Assembly (NCBI GenBank): GCA_025360385.1
Contig: JANYCG010000073.1
Location: 1 to 46,669 of the forward strand
Length of the DNA stretch: 46,669 bases
Source: Burkholderiales bacterium
Lineage (GTDB): Bacteria > Pseudomonadota > Gammaproteobacteria > Burkholderiales > Burkholderiaceae_C
Direction: 5' to 3'
The position numbers and the translations under genes are program-made. Below, one piece after another: positions 1 through 7,934 of the stretch. Position 1 is the stretch's first letter; each line of letters starts with the position of its first letter. The notes beneath the pieces were generated by a model. It was not told where the DNA came from, did not search any database, and saw only the letters and a list, made by a program, of their open reading frames with translations.

Positions 1-1
1 A

Positions 2-172
2 CTCGAAAAAATCGTTGAAGCCGTCCTCGCCGCCAACCCCAAGAATGTCGCCGAATACAAAACCGGCAACACCAAGGCGCTCAATGCCCTGGTCGGCCAG
101 ATCATGAAAGCAAGCCAGGGCAAGGCCAATCCGCAACAGGTGAATGACGTGTTGCGCAGCAAACTGGCTTGA
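2..172 (+). CDS. gatB: Aspartyl/glutamyl-tRNA amidotransferase subunit B, C-terminal end (partial)
   Basis: The first 56 codons in frame 2 are the tail of a gene that begins before the window and stops with TGA at 170-172. The visible peptide has the GatB/Yqey C-terminal pattern: an N-P-K-x-V-A-E-Y-K-x-G-N-x-K-A stretch followed by [15 protein letters not shown] and a last short helix. In the family this tail domain contacts the tRNA, while the kinase-like body activates misacylated Glu-tRNA(Gln) or Asp-tRNA(Asn) for transamidation. The next gene is convergent. Identity is secure from the conserved tail; nothing can be said about the rest of the protein. Confidence 0.93.
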   Translation, partial: LEKIVEAVLAANPKNVAEYKTGNTKALNALVGQIMKASQGKANPQQVNDVLRSKLA

Positions 173-220
173 CGAGGCTGCAAGACCCCAACGAAGGCGC
201 GTGGCCGGCCACGACTGGCC

Positions 221-907
221 TTAGCGCGGGTCGGTGGCCTTTTTGGGCTGGGGTACAGTCAAAGTCACCGCGCCGGCCTGCTGTTTGGCCCACAAATCTT
301 TCAGGCGCACCAGTTCCTCATCAAAACGGGCGTCGACGCGTTTGACCTCATTGTCCTGGTCTGCAATAAAACGGGCTTGCACGGCCTGGCTTTGCGTCAA
401 TTCGTCCAGTTGCCGGCGCATAACCGGCGGCACCTTGCTGGGGTCTTTTTTATAGAACTCAAGTTCAACATTGAGGGTTTTGCGCTGGCTGTTCAACTCG
501 TCGACGCGTTTGGCAGCAGCCGCCTTGACCACGCCAATCTGGTTGATCGCGGCAGCGCGTTCATTGTCATGCACAACACGGCTGGGGTAGCGCAACAGCA
601 AAGCCCGGTCGCGCCGCTTTTCCTCATCACGGCGGCCTTTTTCTTCCAGGGCAAGCCGCTCTTTGGCTTCCACATCCGCCCGCTCCTGCGCCGTCAAAGT
701 AGGGCCAATCCGGCCTTTCACTGAGCCGCTGGGGTTAAGCAGTTTTTGTTCGCGATCCACACATTCTGGAATGGGACGGTCTGAGGTGATCCTTTTGCCA
801 CGCGCATCCACGCAGGTGTAAATGCCGCTCGTTTGCGCCTGCGCCAAAGCTGCGGCCAGCGCCAGCAGCAGGGCCACGCACGAGGAAAGACTCGTCAGTT
901 TTGCCAT
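221..907 (-). CDS. DUF4124 domain exported protein
   Basis: A 228-residue protein with a clear Sec signal peptide (MAKLTSLSSCVALLLALAAALAQA). A DUF4124-type segment follows directly, with the typical I-Y-T-C-V-D-A-R-G-K-R-I-T-S-D-R-P start and a second Cys near residue 48. The rest is highly charged and predicted helical or coiled-coil, rich in Glu, Arg, Lys and Ala, and ends with a Val/Pro-rich tail. I chose the ATG at 907, which directly follows the pyrE stop and begins the signal peptide. An in-frame start at 928 would overlap pyrE and bury the signal peptide. DUF4124 proteins are periplasmic and of unknown function. Being downstream of pyrE probably only reflects co-transcription. Confidence 0.8.
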   Translation of the reverse strand: MAKLTSLSSCVALLLALAAALAQAQTSGIYTCVDARGKRITSDRPIPECVDREQKLLNPSGSVKGRIGPTLTAQERADVEAKERLALEEKGRRDEEKRRDRALLLRYPSRVVHDNERAAAINQIGVVKAAAAKRVDELNSQRKTLNVELEFYKKDPSKVPPVMRRQLDELTQSQAVQARFIADQDNEVKRVDARFDEELVRLKDLWAKQQAGAVTLTVPQPKKATDPR

Positions 908-908
908 C

Positions 909-1592
909 TCAACTTTCGGTGACGCCATAACGCAGGCGATACGCCAGCACGCGTTGATGGTCGGTTGCCAATCCCTGATCGCTTTGCAGGGCCAGATAGT
1001 GCATTAAATCCGACAGTTTCGCAATCGCACAGACCTTGAGCCCCAACTGTTCCCGAACGTACTGCACGGCGCTGTGGTTGACATCGACGCCGTTCTCAAC
1101 CGCCTTCTCCTGGCGGTCCAGCGCGATTACCACAGCGTGCGGGATGGCACCAGACGCCTGGATGATCGCGATCGACTCTTTCGCAGCAGTGCCGGCCGAC
1201 ATCACGTCGTCCACAATCAGTACCCGCCCTTTGAGCGGCGCCCCCACCAGCGTGCCGCCCTCGCCATGGTCTTTGGCCTCTTTGCGGTTGTAGGCAAACG
1301 GAACGTTGCGCCCCAGCCGCGCCAGTTCCACAGCCAACGCAGCGCCCAAAGGGATACCTTTGTAGGCCGGGCCGAACAACATGTCAAATTCAATGCCGCT
1401 TGCCAAAATGCGCTGGGCATAAAACTGCGCCAACCGCCGCAACTTGGCCCCATCATCAAACAGCCCGGCGTTGAAGAAATACGGGCTGATGCGGCCCGCC
1501 TTGGTCTTGAATTCGCCAAATTTGAGGACGCCACTTTGCAGCGAGAATTGCACAAAGTCCTGCGCTAACTTGTCTTGTGTGTTGTCATTCAT
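909..1592 (-). CDS. pyrE: Orotate phosphoribosyltransferase
   Basis: A full-length 227-residue PyrE. It joins orotate to PRPP to make orotidine 5'-phosphate in de novo pyrimidine synthesis, in the cytoplasm. Visible signatures are the N-terminal F-G-E-F-x-x-K-x-G-R-x-S-P-Y-F-F-N block, the G-P-A-Y-K-G-I-P-L turn, the flexible catalytic loop (N-R-K-E-A-K-D-H-G-E-G-G) and the PRPP-binding V-L-I-V-D-D-V-M-S-A-G-T-A motif. The length and start match the family. It is divergent from xth, with about 60 bases between the two start codons, and is followed directly by the DUF4124 gene. Confidence 0.97.
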   Translation of the reverse strand: MNDNTQDKLAQDFVQFSLQSGVLKFGEFKTKAGRISPYFFNAGLFDDGAKLRRLAQFYAQRILASGIEFDMLFGPAYKGIPLGAALAVELARLGRNVPFAYNRKEAKDHGEGGTLVGAPLKGRVLIVDDVMSAGTAAKESIAIIQASGAIPHAVVIALDRQEKAVENGVDVNHSAVQYVREQLGLKVCAIAKLSDLMHYLALQSDQGLATDHQRVLAYRLRYGVTES

Positions 1593-1651
1593 CGCGACGC
1601 TTCGTTTTTGATTGAGCTTTTCAATATTCCACTTTTGACCAGGAGAGACCT

Positions 1652-2440
1652 ATGTTCAAACTGACCAGCCTAAACCTCAATGGCATCCGTTCAGCCACCA
1701 GCAAAGGGCTCGAAGCCTGGCTGGCCACGCACCAGCCCGATTGTATTTGCGTGCAAGAGGTCAAAGCCCAGAGCGACGACGTCAAGGGGCGTTTTGAGGA
1801 ACTGGCCGGTCTCAAGGGGTATTTTCATTTTGCTCTGAAAAAGGGCTATTCGGGCGTGGGCGTGTACAGCCGCCACGAACCAAGCGACGTCATCGTCGGT
1901 TATGGCTCGTCCGAGTTTGACGCCGAAGGGCGTTATGTCGAAGTGCGCTTTGACACGCCAAAGACCAAACTGTCCATCATCAGCGCCTATTTCCCAAGCG
2001 GCTCCTCGGGTGAAGAACGGCAGCAGGCCAAGTTCCGGTTCCTGTCCGAGTTTTACCCGCACTTGACGTCGCTAAAGGCACAGCGGGAGTTCATTCTGTG
2101 TGGTGACGTGAACATTGCCCACCAGCAGATCGACCTGAAAAACTGGAAGAGCAACCAGAAGAATTCCGGCTTCACGCCCGAGGAGCGGGCCTGGATGGGC
2201 AAATTGCTCAATGAGGCCGGCCTGGTGGACGTCTACCGCCGTTTGCACCCCGACGCCACCGACACGGCCTACACGTGGTGGAGCGCCCGTGGGCAGGCTT
2301 ATGCCAACAACGTCGGTTGGCGGCTCGACTACCACCTGGCGACTCCGGCATTGGCCGCCGCGGCGCGCAGCTGCCATATCTACAAAGACCAGAAGTTTTC
2401 TGACCACGCGCCGATCACAATCGAATACGAGCGCTCCTGA
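1652..2440 (+). CDS. xth: Exodeoxyribonuclease III (AP endonuclease family)
   Basis: A 262-residue member of the ExoIII/APE1 family of metal-dependent nucleases, which cut at abasic sites and degrade DNA from the 3' end in base-excision repair. The catalytic blocks are all visible: the N-terminal L-N-L-N-G-I-R-S-A, the metal-binding C-V-Q-E-V-K, the C-G-D-V-N-I-A-H active-site Asp/Asn pair, the W-R-L-D-Y motif and the terminal S-D-H-A-P-I catalytic His. A GGAGAG ribosome-binding site lies just before ATG 1652. It is divergent from pyrE. A short echo of its last coding motif follows about 100 bases downstream. Confidence 0.95.
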   Translation: MFKLTSLNLNGIRSATSKGLEAWLATHQPDCICVQEVKAQSDDVKGRFEELAGLKGYFHFALKKGYSGVGVYSRHEPSDVIVGYGSSEFDAEGRYVEVRFDTPKTKLSIISAYFPSGSSGEERQQAKFRFLSEFYPHLTSLKAQREFILCGDVNIAHQQIDLKNWKSNQKNSGFTPEERAWMGKLLNEAGLVDVYRRLHPDATDTAYTWWSARGQAYANNVGWRLDYHLATPALAAAARSCHIYKDQKFSDHAPITIEYERS

Positions 2441-2517
2441 ATTGCTGCTGAAATTATAGCTGTTTAGGCACATTCCATAAGGCTTTCAACCACATAACAG
2501 GAGGATCAGAGAACCTC

Positions 2518-2532
2518 GACCACGCGCCGATC
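2518..2532 (+). repeat. 15-base echo of the xth 3' end
   Basis: These 15 bases (GACCACGCGCCGATC) are identical to 2402-2416 inside xth and, read in frame, again encode D-H-A-P-I followed by Ile-Glu. This may be the remnant of a second or duplicated xth end left by rearrangement. The identity is short and the flanks do not align well, so chance cannot be excluded. Confidence 0.35.
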
Positions 2533-2633
2533 ATCGAGGCTACGACTTCAGGTTTTAGACTTGCAACAGGGGGTCGGCTTGCACCCCAATCCGGCCTTGG
2601 TGCCTGAGGAGCCCGCATTCCAATACCAGGCGT

Positions 2634-2771
2634 TCACTTGCCAGCATCAACCCATTGACGGTCAGCGGCATCGGCCTTGGCCGCGCCTGCGGCCAGCAGT
2701 GCGCGAGCAAAGGCGGCACCCAGCCCGCGATTGGCACCCGTGACGAGCGCGACAGAACCTTGGATTTTCAT
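2634..2771 (-). pseudogene. Short-chain dehydrogenase N-terminal remnant
   Basis: Reading leftwards from ATG at 2771 gives 45 codons then TGA. The peptide begins as a normal short-chain dehydrogenase/reductase: a hydrophobic beta strand S-V-A-L-V-T-G, then A-N-R-G-L-G (the cofactor-binding T-G-x-x-x-G-x-G motif), then an amphipathic Ala/Leu helix. After about residue 35 the similarity stops, and a full SDR would need some 200 more residues. Neither the Tyr-Lys catalytic motif nor any downstream SDR sequence is visible. It sits 36 bases after the YciI gene on the same strand and was probably its operon partner. I read it as a 5' fragment left by a deletion. Confidence 0.6.
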
Positions 2772-2807
2772 GGTGGTTTCTTTCAAATGAAGTCATGCCT
2801 GAAGGGA

Positions 2808-3116
2808 TCAGTGGCGCGATGTCATATGCGGCATGGTGAAATGCTCGTAGTGGCCCACGCCGTTTTTCACGATGGGGTCTTCCGATGTCAGGGCAGCCAC
2901 GTCTTGATCGTCCGGAATCTGATACAGCGAAACACCATATCCGCCGGATGCATCGATCACCGGGCCGTGGGCGACGATCAGCCCGCGGTCCAGCAACCCA
3001 TTCAGGTAGGCTCCATGCTGCTTCATCCACTGCTTTTCGTCAGTGGACATGGTTGCCAGGAAGTCCGCACGGGGCAGACAGAATTTGCAGAGGTGGCCTT
3101 CAAAAAAGTGAGCCAT
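2808..3116 (-). CDS. YciI family protein
   Basis: A 102-residue protein with the ferredoxin-like YciI fold. It has the pattern F-x-x-K-F-C-L-P-R-A-D-F, a helix ending in M-K-Q-H-G-A-Y-L-N-G-L-L-D-R-G, then V-A-H-G-P-V, and a C-terminal D-P-I-V-K-N-G-V-G-H-Y-E-H block. Family members are small cytoplasmic proteins with a conserved His-Asp pair, and most have no proven activity. I chose ATG 3116 because the domain starts immediately after it; upstream codons in frame are not YciI-like. The following gene is a broken dehydrogenase, so this gene may have lost its partner. Confidence 0.8.
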   Translation of the reverse strand: MAHFFEGHLCKFCLPRADFLATMSTDEKQWMKQHGAYLNGLLDRGLIVAHGPVIDASGGYGVSLYQIPDDQDVAALTSEDPIVKNGVGHYEHFTMPHMTSRH

Positions 3117-3317
3117 GTCACCGCGAACAACAGCGCAATGGACAATGCCAAACGGTGGAAATGAGCTTGAGCAGGGGCGAGAACGAGGCAGTTTGCGACT
3201 GGGTACTATTTGGCACACACCAACGTAGCTGAGCTTGAGGCCTTCGTCTTTGGGGCAAACCCGCCGTCATCCGCGCTTTTGCAAAGCCATTGAGATGGCC
3301 AGACAGGGCAAATAATT

Positions 3318-3357
3318 GCTATTTAATAGATAGCTAACTATGTAGCATTGACAGGAA
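3318..3357 (+). repeat. Dispersed short palindromic repeat, family A, copy 1
   Basis: An inverted repeat GCTATTTAATAGATAGC (3318-3334) is followed by a conserved tail that ends in TTGACAGGAAC. The same structure occurs at 13069-13107, reversed at 40621-40660, and reversed inside yggS at 32148-32189. A looser relative is at 9306. It lies just upstream of the acyl-CoA ligase gene. Such AT-rich palindromes stand out against the high-GC background. They resemble the REP-like elements scattered in Comamonadaceae genomes. Confidence 0.75.
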
Positions 3358-3392
3358 CATTTTTCAGTTTTGCTATTGACACGGGGATTTTC

Positions 3393-4976
3393 ATGAATTT
3401 GATTGCCAAAGCGGCACCCGCCGGGGTGGGCCTGATGCAAACCACCTCAGACCCAGGCCAGCGCAGCGCCATTGACTGGTTGCACCACTGGGCCAATGTC
3501 CGTCCAGATGCTGCCGCCTTCACCCGTTTTGATGGACAGCAGAGCTACGCTCAGCTTTGGCAAGGCGTGCAAACCGCTGCGGCCTGGCTTGATCAGGCGG
3601 GCGTGCGCCAAGGCGATACCGTGGCCTGCGCCTTTGAACTAAAGCCTGAGCAGTCCATCGCGCAGATTGAGCTGATGTATGGCCTGTTTTGGCTCGGTGC
3701 GGTGGCTCTGCCCCTCTATCCAGGCACGGCACCCGCACAGGCCAGTCGGGTCATGGCGCAGTTCGGCGCCCGATGGCTGATTTCGAGCCAAGCAGCTGCC
3801 GCGCTCAATGAGGCCCCGCCAGCCTCAACCCGGCTCGCCATTGAAAACTACCAGTTGGACAAAGCCGTACCCCGCGCCCCTGCGCCACGCAAGGACCGGT
3901 CCGCGTCGCCATTTATTGCCGAGTTTTCATCAGGCACCACGGGTGAACCCAAGGCCGTTTTGTTCACAGACTACACCTACCTTGCCACCATCTACGCCTC
4001 TGCCCGACTGCATCGCTGGCAGGCGGATGAGGTCTTGCTGCCCGCGTTGCGCTGGCCCTCCAAAGTCGGCCTGCGTGGCCTGCTACGGGCCCTGGTGCTT
4101 GGGGTCACCCATGCAGACGAGCCTTTTCCTGAAACCCGTTCCGCACTGACCCATCTGGTCAACACCCTGGGTGTCACCTTTGTGGGATCGTCGCCCTGGC
4201 AGTTGCGCCGCCTGTTGCAAAGTTATGAGTTGACCGCACCCGCGTTGGCCACGCCACCTGCACATCTGCGAGGTTTGACGACGGCCGGCGCCATGATTCA
4301 GCCTGACGAGGTGCGGCGGGTTCGGGCCGCCATCACAGCCAACTTTTATGTGGTGTACGCCGCCACCGAAGTGGGTGTGGTGGCCCGCACAGCGCCCGAG
4401 GATCGGGCCGACGGCCGGATGAAGCTGATGGATGACGTCCAGGTGCAGGCGGTCGACGAGAACGGCCTGACGCTGCCAGCTGGGGCAAGCGGCTGCCTTC
4501 GCATCCGCACGCCCTGGATCTGCGCGGCTTATGCCAGCGACCCTGCCCAGGCAATGCCGGCCCGGCCACAGGGTTTTATCGATGGTTGGTTTTACGCCAG
4601 CGACATCGGCAGTGTGGATGCCAATGGCTATTTGATTCTGGGCGGTCGCGCAGACGACGCCATCAATGTTGGCGGCATGAAAATTCAACCCGGCGAAGTG
4701 GAAGCCGCGCTGGAGCAATACCCGGCCATCGCCAATGCCGCATTGGTCGGGGTGCCGGATGCCATGGCGGGTGAAGTTGCGGTGGCCTTTGTGGTGTTGA
4801 AAAGCCGCGTGGATGAACACGAGCTACACCACTTTTTGACGCAACGCCTGTCCATGGCCCAAATCCCCGCGCACCTGTTTGTCGTCAACGCGATTCCGCG
4901 CAACGCGGAGGGCAAAATTCTGAGAGAGGTTTTGCGACAGTCCTACCTGGTTGCGCTTCAGTCCACGCCGTCCTGA
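3393..4976 (+). CDS. AMP-binding acyl/aryl-CoA ligase
   Basis: A 527-residue member of the ANL adenylate-forming superfamily. It activates a carboxylic acid as the acyl-adenylate and transfers it to CoA or another thiol. Visible motifs are the phosphate-binding S-S-G-T-T-G-E-P-K loop (around residue 180), the V-Y-A-A-T-E-V-G motif, the hinge D-G-W-F-Y-A-S-D-I-G region with G-G-R-A-D-D-A-I-N-V-G-G-M-K-I, and the C-terminal P-R-N-A-E-G-K-I-L-R catalytic lysine. ATG 3393 has a GGGGA ribosome-binding site 6-7 bases upstream; an in-frame start at 3348 lacks one. The substrate cannot be read from sequence. The convergent amidohydrolase and Bug protein suggest a small catabolic locus for an organic or aromatic acid. 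Confidence 0.85.
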   Translation: MNLIAKAAPAGVGLMQTTSDPGQRSAIDWLHHWANVRPDAAAFTRFDGQQSYAQLWQGVQTAAAWLDQAGVRQGDTVACAFELKPEQSIAQIELMYGLFWLGAVALPLYPGTAPAQASRVMAQFGARWLISSQAAAALNEAPPASTRLAIENYQLDKAVPRAPAPRKDRSASPFIAEFSSGTTGEPKAVLFTDYTYLATIYASARLHRWQADEVLLPALRWPSKVGLRGLLRALVLGVTHADEPFPETRSALTHLVNTLGVTFVGSSPWQLRRLLQSYELTAPALATPPAHLRGLTTAGAMIQPDEVRRVRAAITANFYVVYAATEVGVVARTAPEDRADGRMKLMDDVQVQAVDENGLTLPAGASGCLRIRTPWICAAYASDPAQAMPARPQGFIDGWFYASDIGSVDANGYLILGGRADDAINVGGMKIQPGEVEAALEQYPAIANAALVGVPDAMAGEVAVAFVVLKSRVDEHELHHFLTQRLSMAQIPAHLFVVNAIPRNAEGKILREVLRQSYLVALQSTPS

Positions 4977-4977
4977 A

Positions 4978-6003
4978 CTAGGGGGACAAACCCAACAACT
5001 TGAAGGCATTGCCAAAATAAATTTTGCGCGCGTCATCGGCCTCAAGATCCAGGGCTTCAATCGACCGGATGCCTTCGCGGATGAACAGAGGCCCACCTTC
5101 CGGGTCAAACGGGCAATCACTGGCAAACACCACCTTGTCTGCGCCAAAGAAGTCCAGGCCACAACGCAGTGCCGAGCTGGATCCGCCCAACACGGTATCG
5201 CCGTAAAACATCTTGAAGTACTCGATGGGTGCCTTGGACAGGGACTTCAACACATCCGCTTCAGAACCATCTCCGCGGCTGCCCATCTGGGCCCACAGGG
5301 TTTCGGCGCGGCCCGCAAAATAGGGCAACATGCCACCGCAGTGGTGTGTGATCAGGCGCAGTTGCGGCAAACGTTCCAGCAGGCCCGAGAACACCATGCG
5401 TGACATGGCCACGCTGGTTTCAACCGGCCAGCCCAGAACCTGCCAGATTTCATATTTGGATTTGTCTTCGTTGGCGTAATCGGGCTTGGAGGCCGGCCGG
5501 GTCGGGTGCATCCAGACTGGCATCTTGTGTTTGTTGGTGATGCGCTCGAAGATTTGAAAGATGTCGGGTTCGTCCAGCGGCCGGCCATTGACGTTGGTCA
5601 ATATCTGAACGCCTTTGGCACCCAGTTTTTCAATCGCGTAGTCCATCTCAACCAAGGCCGCGGCGGGGTTGTTCATGGGCAGCGAGGCGACAAATGCCGG
5701 GAATTTATCCGGCCACTGGCGGCAGATGTCGCCCATGCCTTCATTGGCAACCCGTGCGTAAGCAGGTGACTCATCCGGGCTGCCCAGCATTTCGGGCGAG
5801 GGGACGGCCAAGCTGATGACCTGTTGCACTTCGGGCCAGGTGTTGAGCATCTCGACGCGGGCGGCCATGTCCCACAACATGCGCAGACCGTTCATGCGCC
5901 TGACCATGCCGGGCTCCTTGCCGTGCTGGTTCACCAGCGCAAGGTAGGCGGGCGGCATCACATGGTTGTAGATGTCGATTTTTGGTTGGTTCAATGTGGG
6001 CAT
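4978..6003 (-). CDS. Amidohydrolase family protein (ACMSD-like decarboxylase group)
   Basis: A 341-residue TIM-barrel protein of the amidohydrolase-2 group, which includes aminocarboxymuconate semialdehyde and resorcylate decarboxylases. Visible are the M-P-V-W-M-H-P-T-R-P strand, the T-H-H-C-G-G-M-L-P-Y-F motif and the late F-A-S-D-C-P-F-D metal Asp. The first strand reads D-I-Y-N-H-V (Tyr12, His14), whereas the family normally has H-x-H there, so one metal ligand is replaced. ATG 6003 starts the domain; a TTG at 6039 would add 12 unlikely residues. The gene follows the Bug gene by 32 bases, so they are probably co-transcribed. Its stop lies 1 base from that of the convergent CoA ligase. Confidence 0.8.
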   Translation of the reverse strand: MPTLNQPKIDIYNHVMPPAYLALVNQHGKEPGMVRRMNGLRMLWDMAARVEMLNTWPEVQQVISLAVPSPEMLGSPDESPAYARVANEGMGDICRQWPDKFPAFVASLPMNNPAAALVEMDYAIEKLGAKGVQILTNVNGRPLDEPDIFQIFERITNKHKMPVWMHPTRPASKPDYANEDKSKYEIWQVLGWPVETSVAMSRMVFSGLLERLPQLRLITHHCGGMLPYFAGRAETLWAQMGSRGDGSEADVLKSLSKAPIEYFKMFYGDTVLGGSSSALRCGLDFFGADKVVFASDCPFDPEGGPLFIREGIRSIEALDLEADDARKIYFGNAFKLLGLSP

Positions 6004-6035
6004 TTTTCTTGATGGGACTGCATTGACGTCTCTTT

Positions 6036-7019
6036 TCAATCGGCAGTGATGCCCGCATCCGCAACCACTTTGCGCCAGCGCATCAGGTCACTTTTGACGG
6101 CAGTGCCCAATTGCGCAGGCGTACTGGTTCGAACGATCAGGCCCAGCTTCAGCAGCTCGGATTTCACGTCACTGGCGCTGATGACGGCGGATAAATCGCC
6201 GTTAAGGCGGCTCACAAGCTCAGGCGGTGTGCGGGCCGGGGCCGCCACGAAATAGTAGGCATCGCCGGCATCCATCGCATCCATGCCCTGCTCATGAAAC
6301 GTCGCCACGTCCGGTGCCAGCGCACTGCGTGCCGTGCCAGTGATGGCCAGCAGCCGCACTTTGCCCGAGGCCACATGCGGCGCCAATGAGTTGGTGGTGC
6401 CGTACAGCAATTGCACCTGGCCGCCCATCAGGTCGGTCAGGGCACCGGCAATGCCCTTGTAGGGCACGTGAAGAATATCGACACCGGCAGCTGACTTGAA
6501 CAATTCCATCGACAAGTGGTGCGGTGTGCCATTGCCAGGCGTGCCGTAGTTGAGCTTGCCGGGGTTGGCCTTGAGGTAGGCGATCAGGGACTTCAAGTCT
6601 TTGGCCGGGACGGTGGGGTTGACCGCGAATGCGTAACTGGCGTCGGCCAACGTCACGACCGGCGCAAAGTCGTTGGCGGGGTCGTACGGCATGGTCTTGT
6701 AGATGGCCGGTGCCATGGTGAAGGAGTCGGCAGTGAGCATCAGGATGTGGCCGTCCGGTGCGGCCTTGGCCACAAAGTTATGGCCCAGATTGCCGCTGGC
6801 CCCGGCTTTGTTGTCCACGATCACCGGCTGACCCCAACGGACTGACAGCCTGGGCGCAATGATGCGTGCGATCAGGTCGCTGCCGCTACCGGGGGTGAAG
6901 GGGATGACCAGGGTGACGGCTCTCGTGGGAAACGTCGGACTGGTTTGGGCCAGAGCCGCGCTGGACAGGGCCATGGCGCAAAGAGCCAGTGCGGCGAACC
7001 CTAATTTTTGAAGTTTCAT
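6036..7019 (-). CDS. Bug (TctC-type) tripartite tricarboxylate transporter substrate-binding protein
   Basis: A 327-residue periplasmic protein with signal peptide MKLQKLGFAALALCAMALSS followed by A-L-A-Q. The Bug pattern is clear: F-P-T-R-A-V-T-L-V-I-P-F, G-S-G-S-D-L-I-A-R, the G-A-S-G-N-L-G ligand loop, Y-G-T-P-G-N-G-T-P-H-H and H-V-P-Y-K-G. Family members bind small carboxylates or amides. Most Bug genes, like this one, have no TctA/TctB membrane partner nearby. ATG 7019 fits the signal peptide; TTG 7028 is the alternative. It is upstream of the amidohydrolase gene on the same strand, and its ligand may be that enzyme's substrate. Confidence 0.9.
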   Translation of the reverse strand: MKLQKLGFAALALCAMALSSAALAQTSPTFPTRAVTLVIPFTPGSGSDLIARIIAPRLSVRWGQPVIVDNKAGASGNLGHNFVAKAAPDGHILMLTADSFTMAPAIYKTMPYDPANDFAPVVTLADASYAFAVNPTVPAKDLKSLIAYLKANPGKLNYGTPGNGTPHHLSMELFKSAAGVDILHVPYKGIAGALTDLMGGQVQLLYGTTNSLAPHVASGKVRLLAITGTARSALAPDVATFHEQGMDAMDAGDAYYFVAAPARTPPELVSRLNGDLSAVISASDVKSELLKLGLIVRTSTPAQLGTAVKSDLMRWRKVVADAGITAD

Positions 7020-7052
7020 GATGCCCAAGTGTGTGTGCGTTGGCTTGCGGAT

Positions 7053-7889
7053 TTATTTCGCCTTGGTTCGCAGATACAAAGGCATCACCTTGGGCAGGTT
7101 GGCTTCAATGTCGGCAATGCGGGTGCTGCCTGCCGGGTGGGTGGACAGCCATTGCGGCGGCGCTCCGGCGCTGTTGGCACCCATTTTTTGCCACAGCGTC
7201 ACCCCCGAGCGAGGGTCAAACCCTGCGCGGGCCGCCAGCTCCATGCCGACCAGGTCCGCCTCGGACTCGTCTTCACGGCCAAACTTCAGCGTCAGCAATT
7301 GGGCGCCGTAACCCGCCGCCGTCTGGCCCAGGTCACCCAGGCCCAACAACTGGCTCAGCACACTGGCACCGATATTGGTGGCCTGGCTTTTGCCCATGCG
7401 CTCACGGGCATGTTCGCGCAGGGCATGGGCCACCTCGTGGCCCATCACCATGGCCACCTCGTCGTCGGTAAGCTTCAGGTTGTCCAGAATGCCCATGTAA
7501 AACGCGATTTTGCCGCCAGGCATGCAAAACGCGTTGACCTGGGGGGAGCCAATCAGGTTGATCTCCCACTTCCAGTCCTTGGCGCGCGGGTTCCATTCCG
7601 TCGAAAACGGGATGATTCTGGCCGCAATGGCCCGCAAGCGCACCACCTGGGGGTGGTTGGCCGGGGCCAGTGCTTTTTTGCCATTGGCCTCCTGCAGCAT
7701 TTGCCCATAGGCCTGCGCGGAAGACTGCTCGACCTGCTCGGCGCTGACCAGGTTGGCGAAGGACGAATTTTGCCCGACCTGAACCCCTTCGGCGCGTTGG
7801 TTTTGCGGCGCCGATTCACAGGCGGCCAGCAATGCGAAAGCCACCAGCCCGCCTGCAAGGCGATTCAAAAATGAAGAATTCAAAGCCAT
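7053..7889 (-). CDS. M48 family zinc metalloprotease lipoprotein
   Basis: A 278-residue predicted outer-membrane or periplasmic lipoprotein protease. The signal peptide ends in a lipobox L-L-A-A-C (Cys24). The zinc motif H-E-V-A-H is at residues 151-155, with the third ligand in E-S-E-A-D further on. The single M48 domain without TPR repeats matches LoiP/YcaL-like proteins, which take part in envelope quality control. ATG 7889 has a GGGAGA ribosome-binding site. It is divergent from ampG, with 45 bases between start codons, so the two promoters overlap. Confidence 0.9.
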   Translation of the reverse strand: MALNSSFLNRLAGGLVAFALLAACESAPQNQRAEGVQVGQNSSFANLVSAEQVEQSSAQAYGQMLQEANGKKALAPANHPQVVRLRAIAARIIPFSTEWNPRAKDWKWEINLIGSPQVNAFCMPGGKIAFYMGILDNLKLTDDEVAMVMGHEVAHALREHARERMGKSQATNIGASVLSQLLGLGDLGQTAAGYGAQLLTLKFGREDESEADLVGMELAARAGFDPRSGVTLWQKMGANSAGAPPQWLSTHPAGSTRIADIEANLPKVMPLYLRTKAK

Positions 7890-7934
7890 CAACAATCTCC
7901 CAGTTCAAAACATGCCAACGCGTATTATTCCTGC

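Noticed and set aside
2441-2465. A GCTGCTGAAATTATAGC stretch after xth as another dispersed repeat
   Set aside because: Only one copy was seen in the window, so it cannot be supported as a repeat here.
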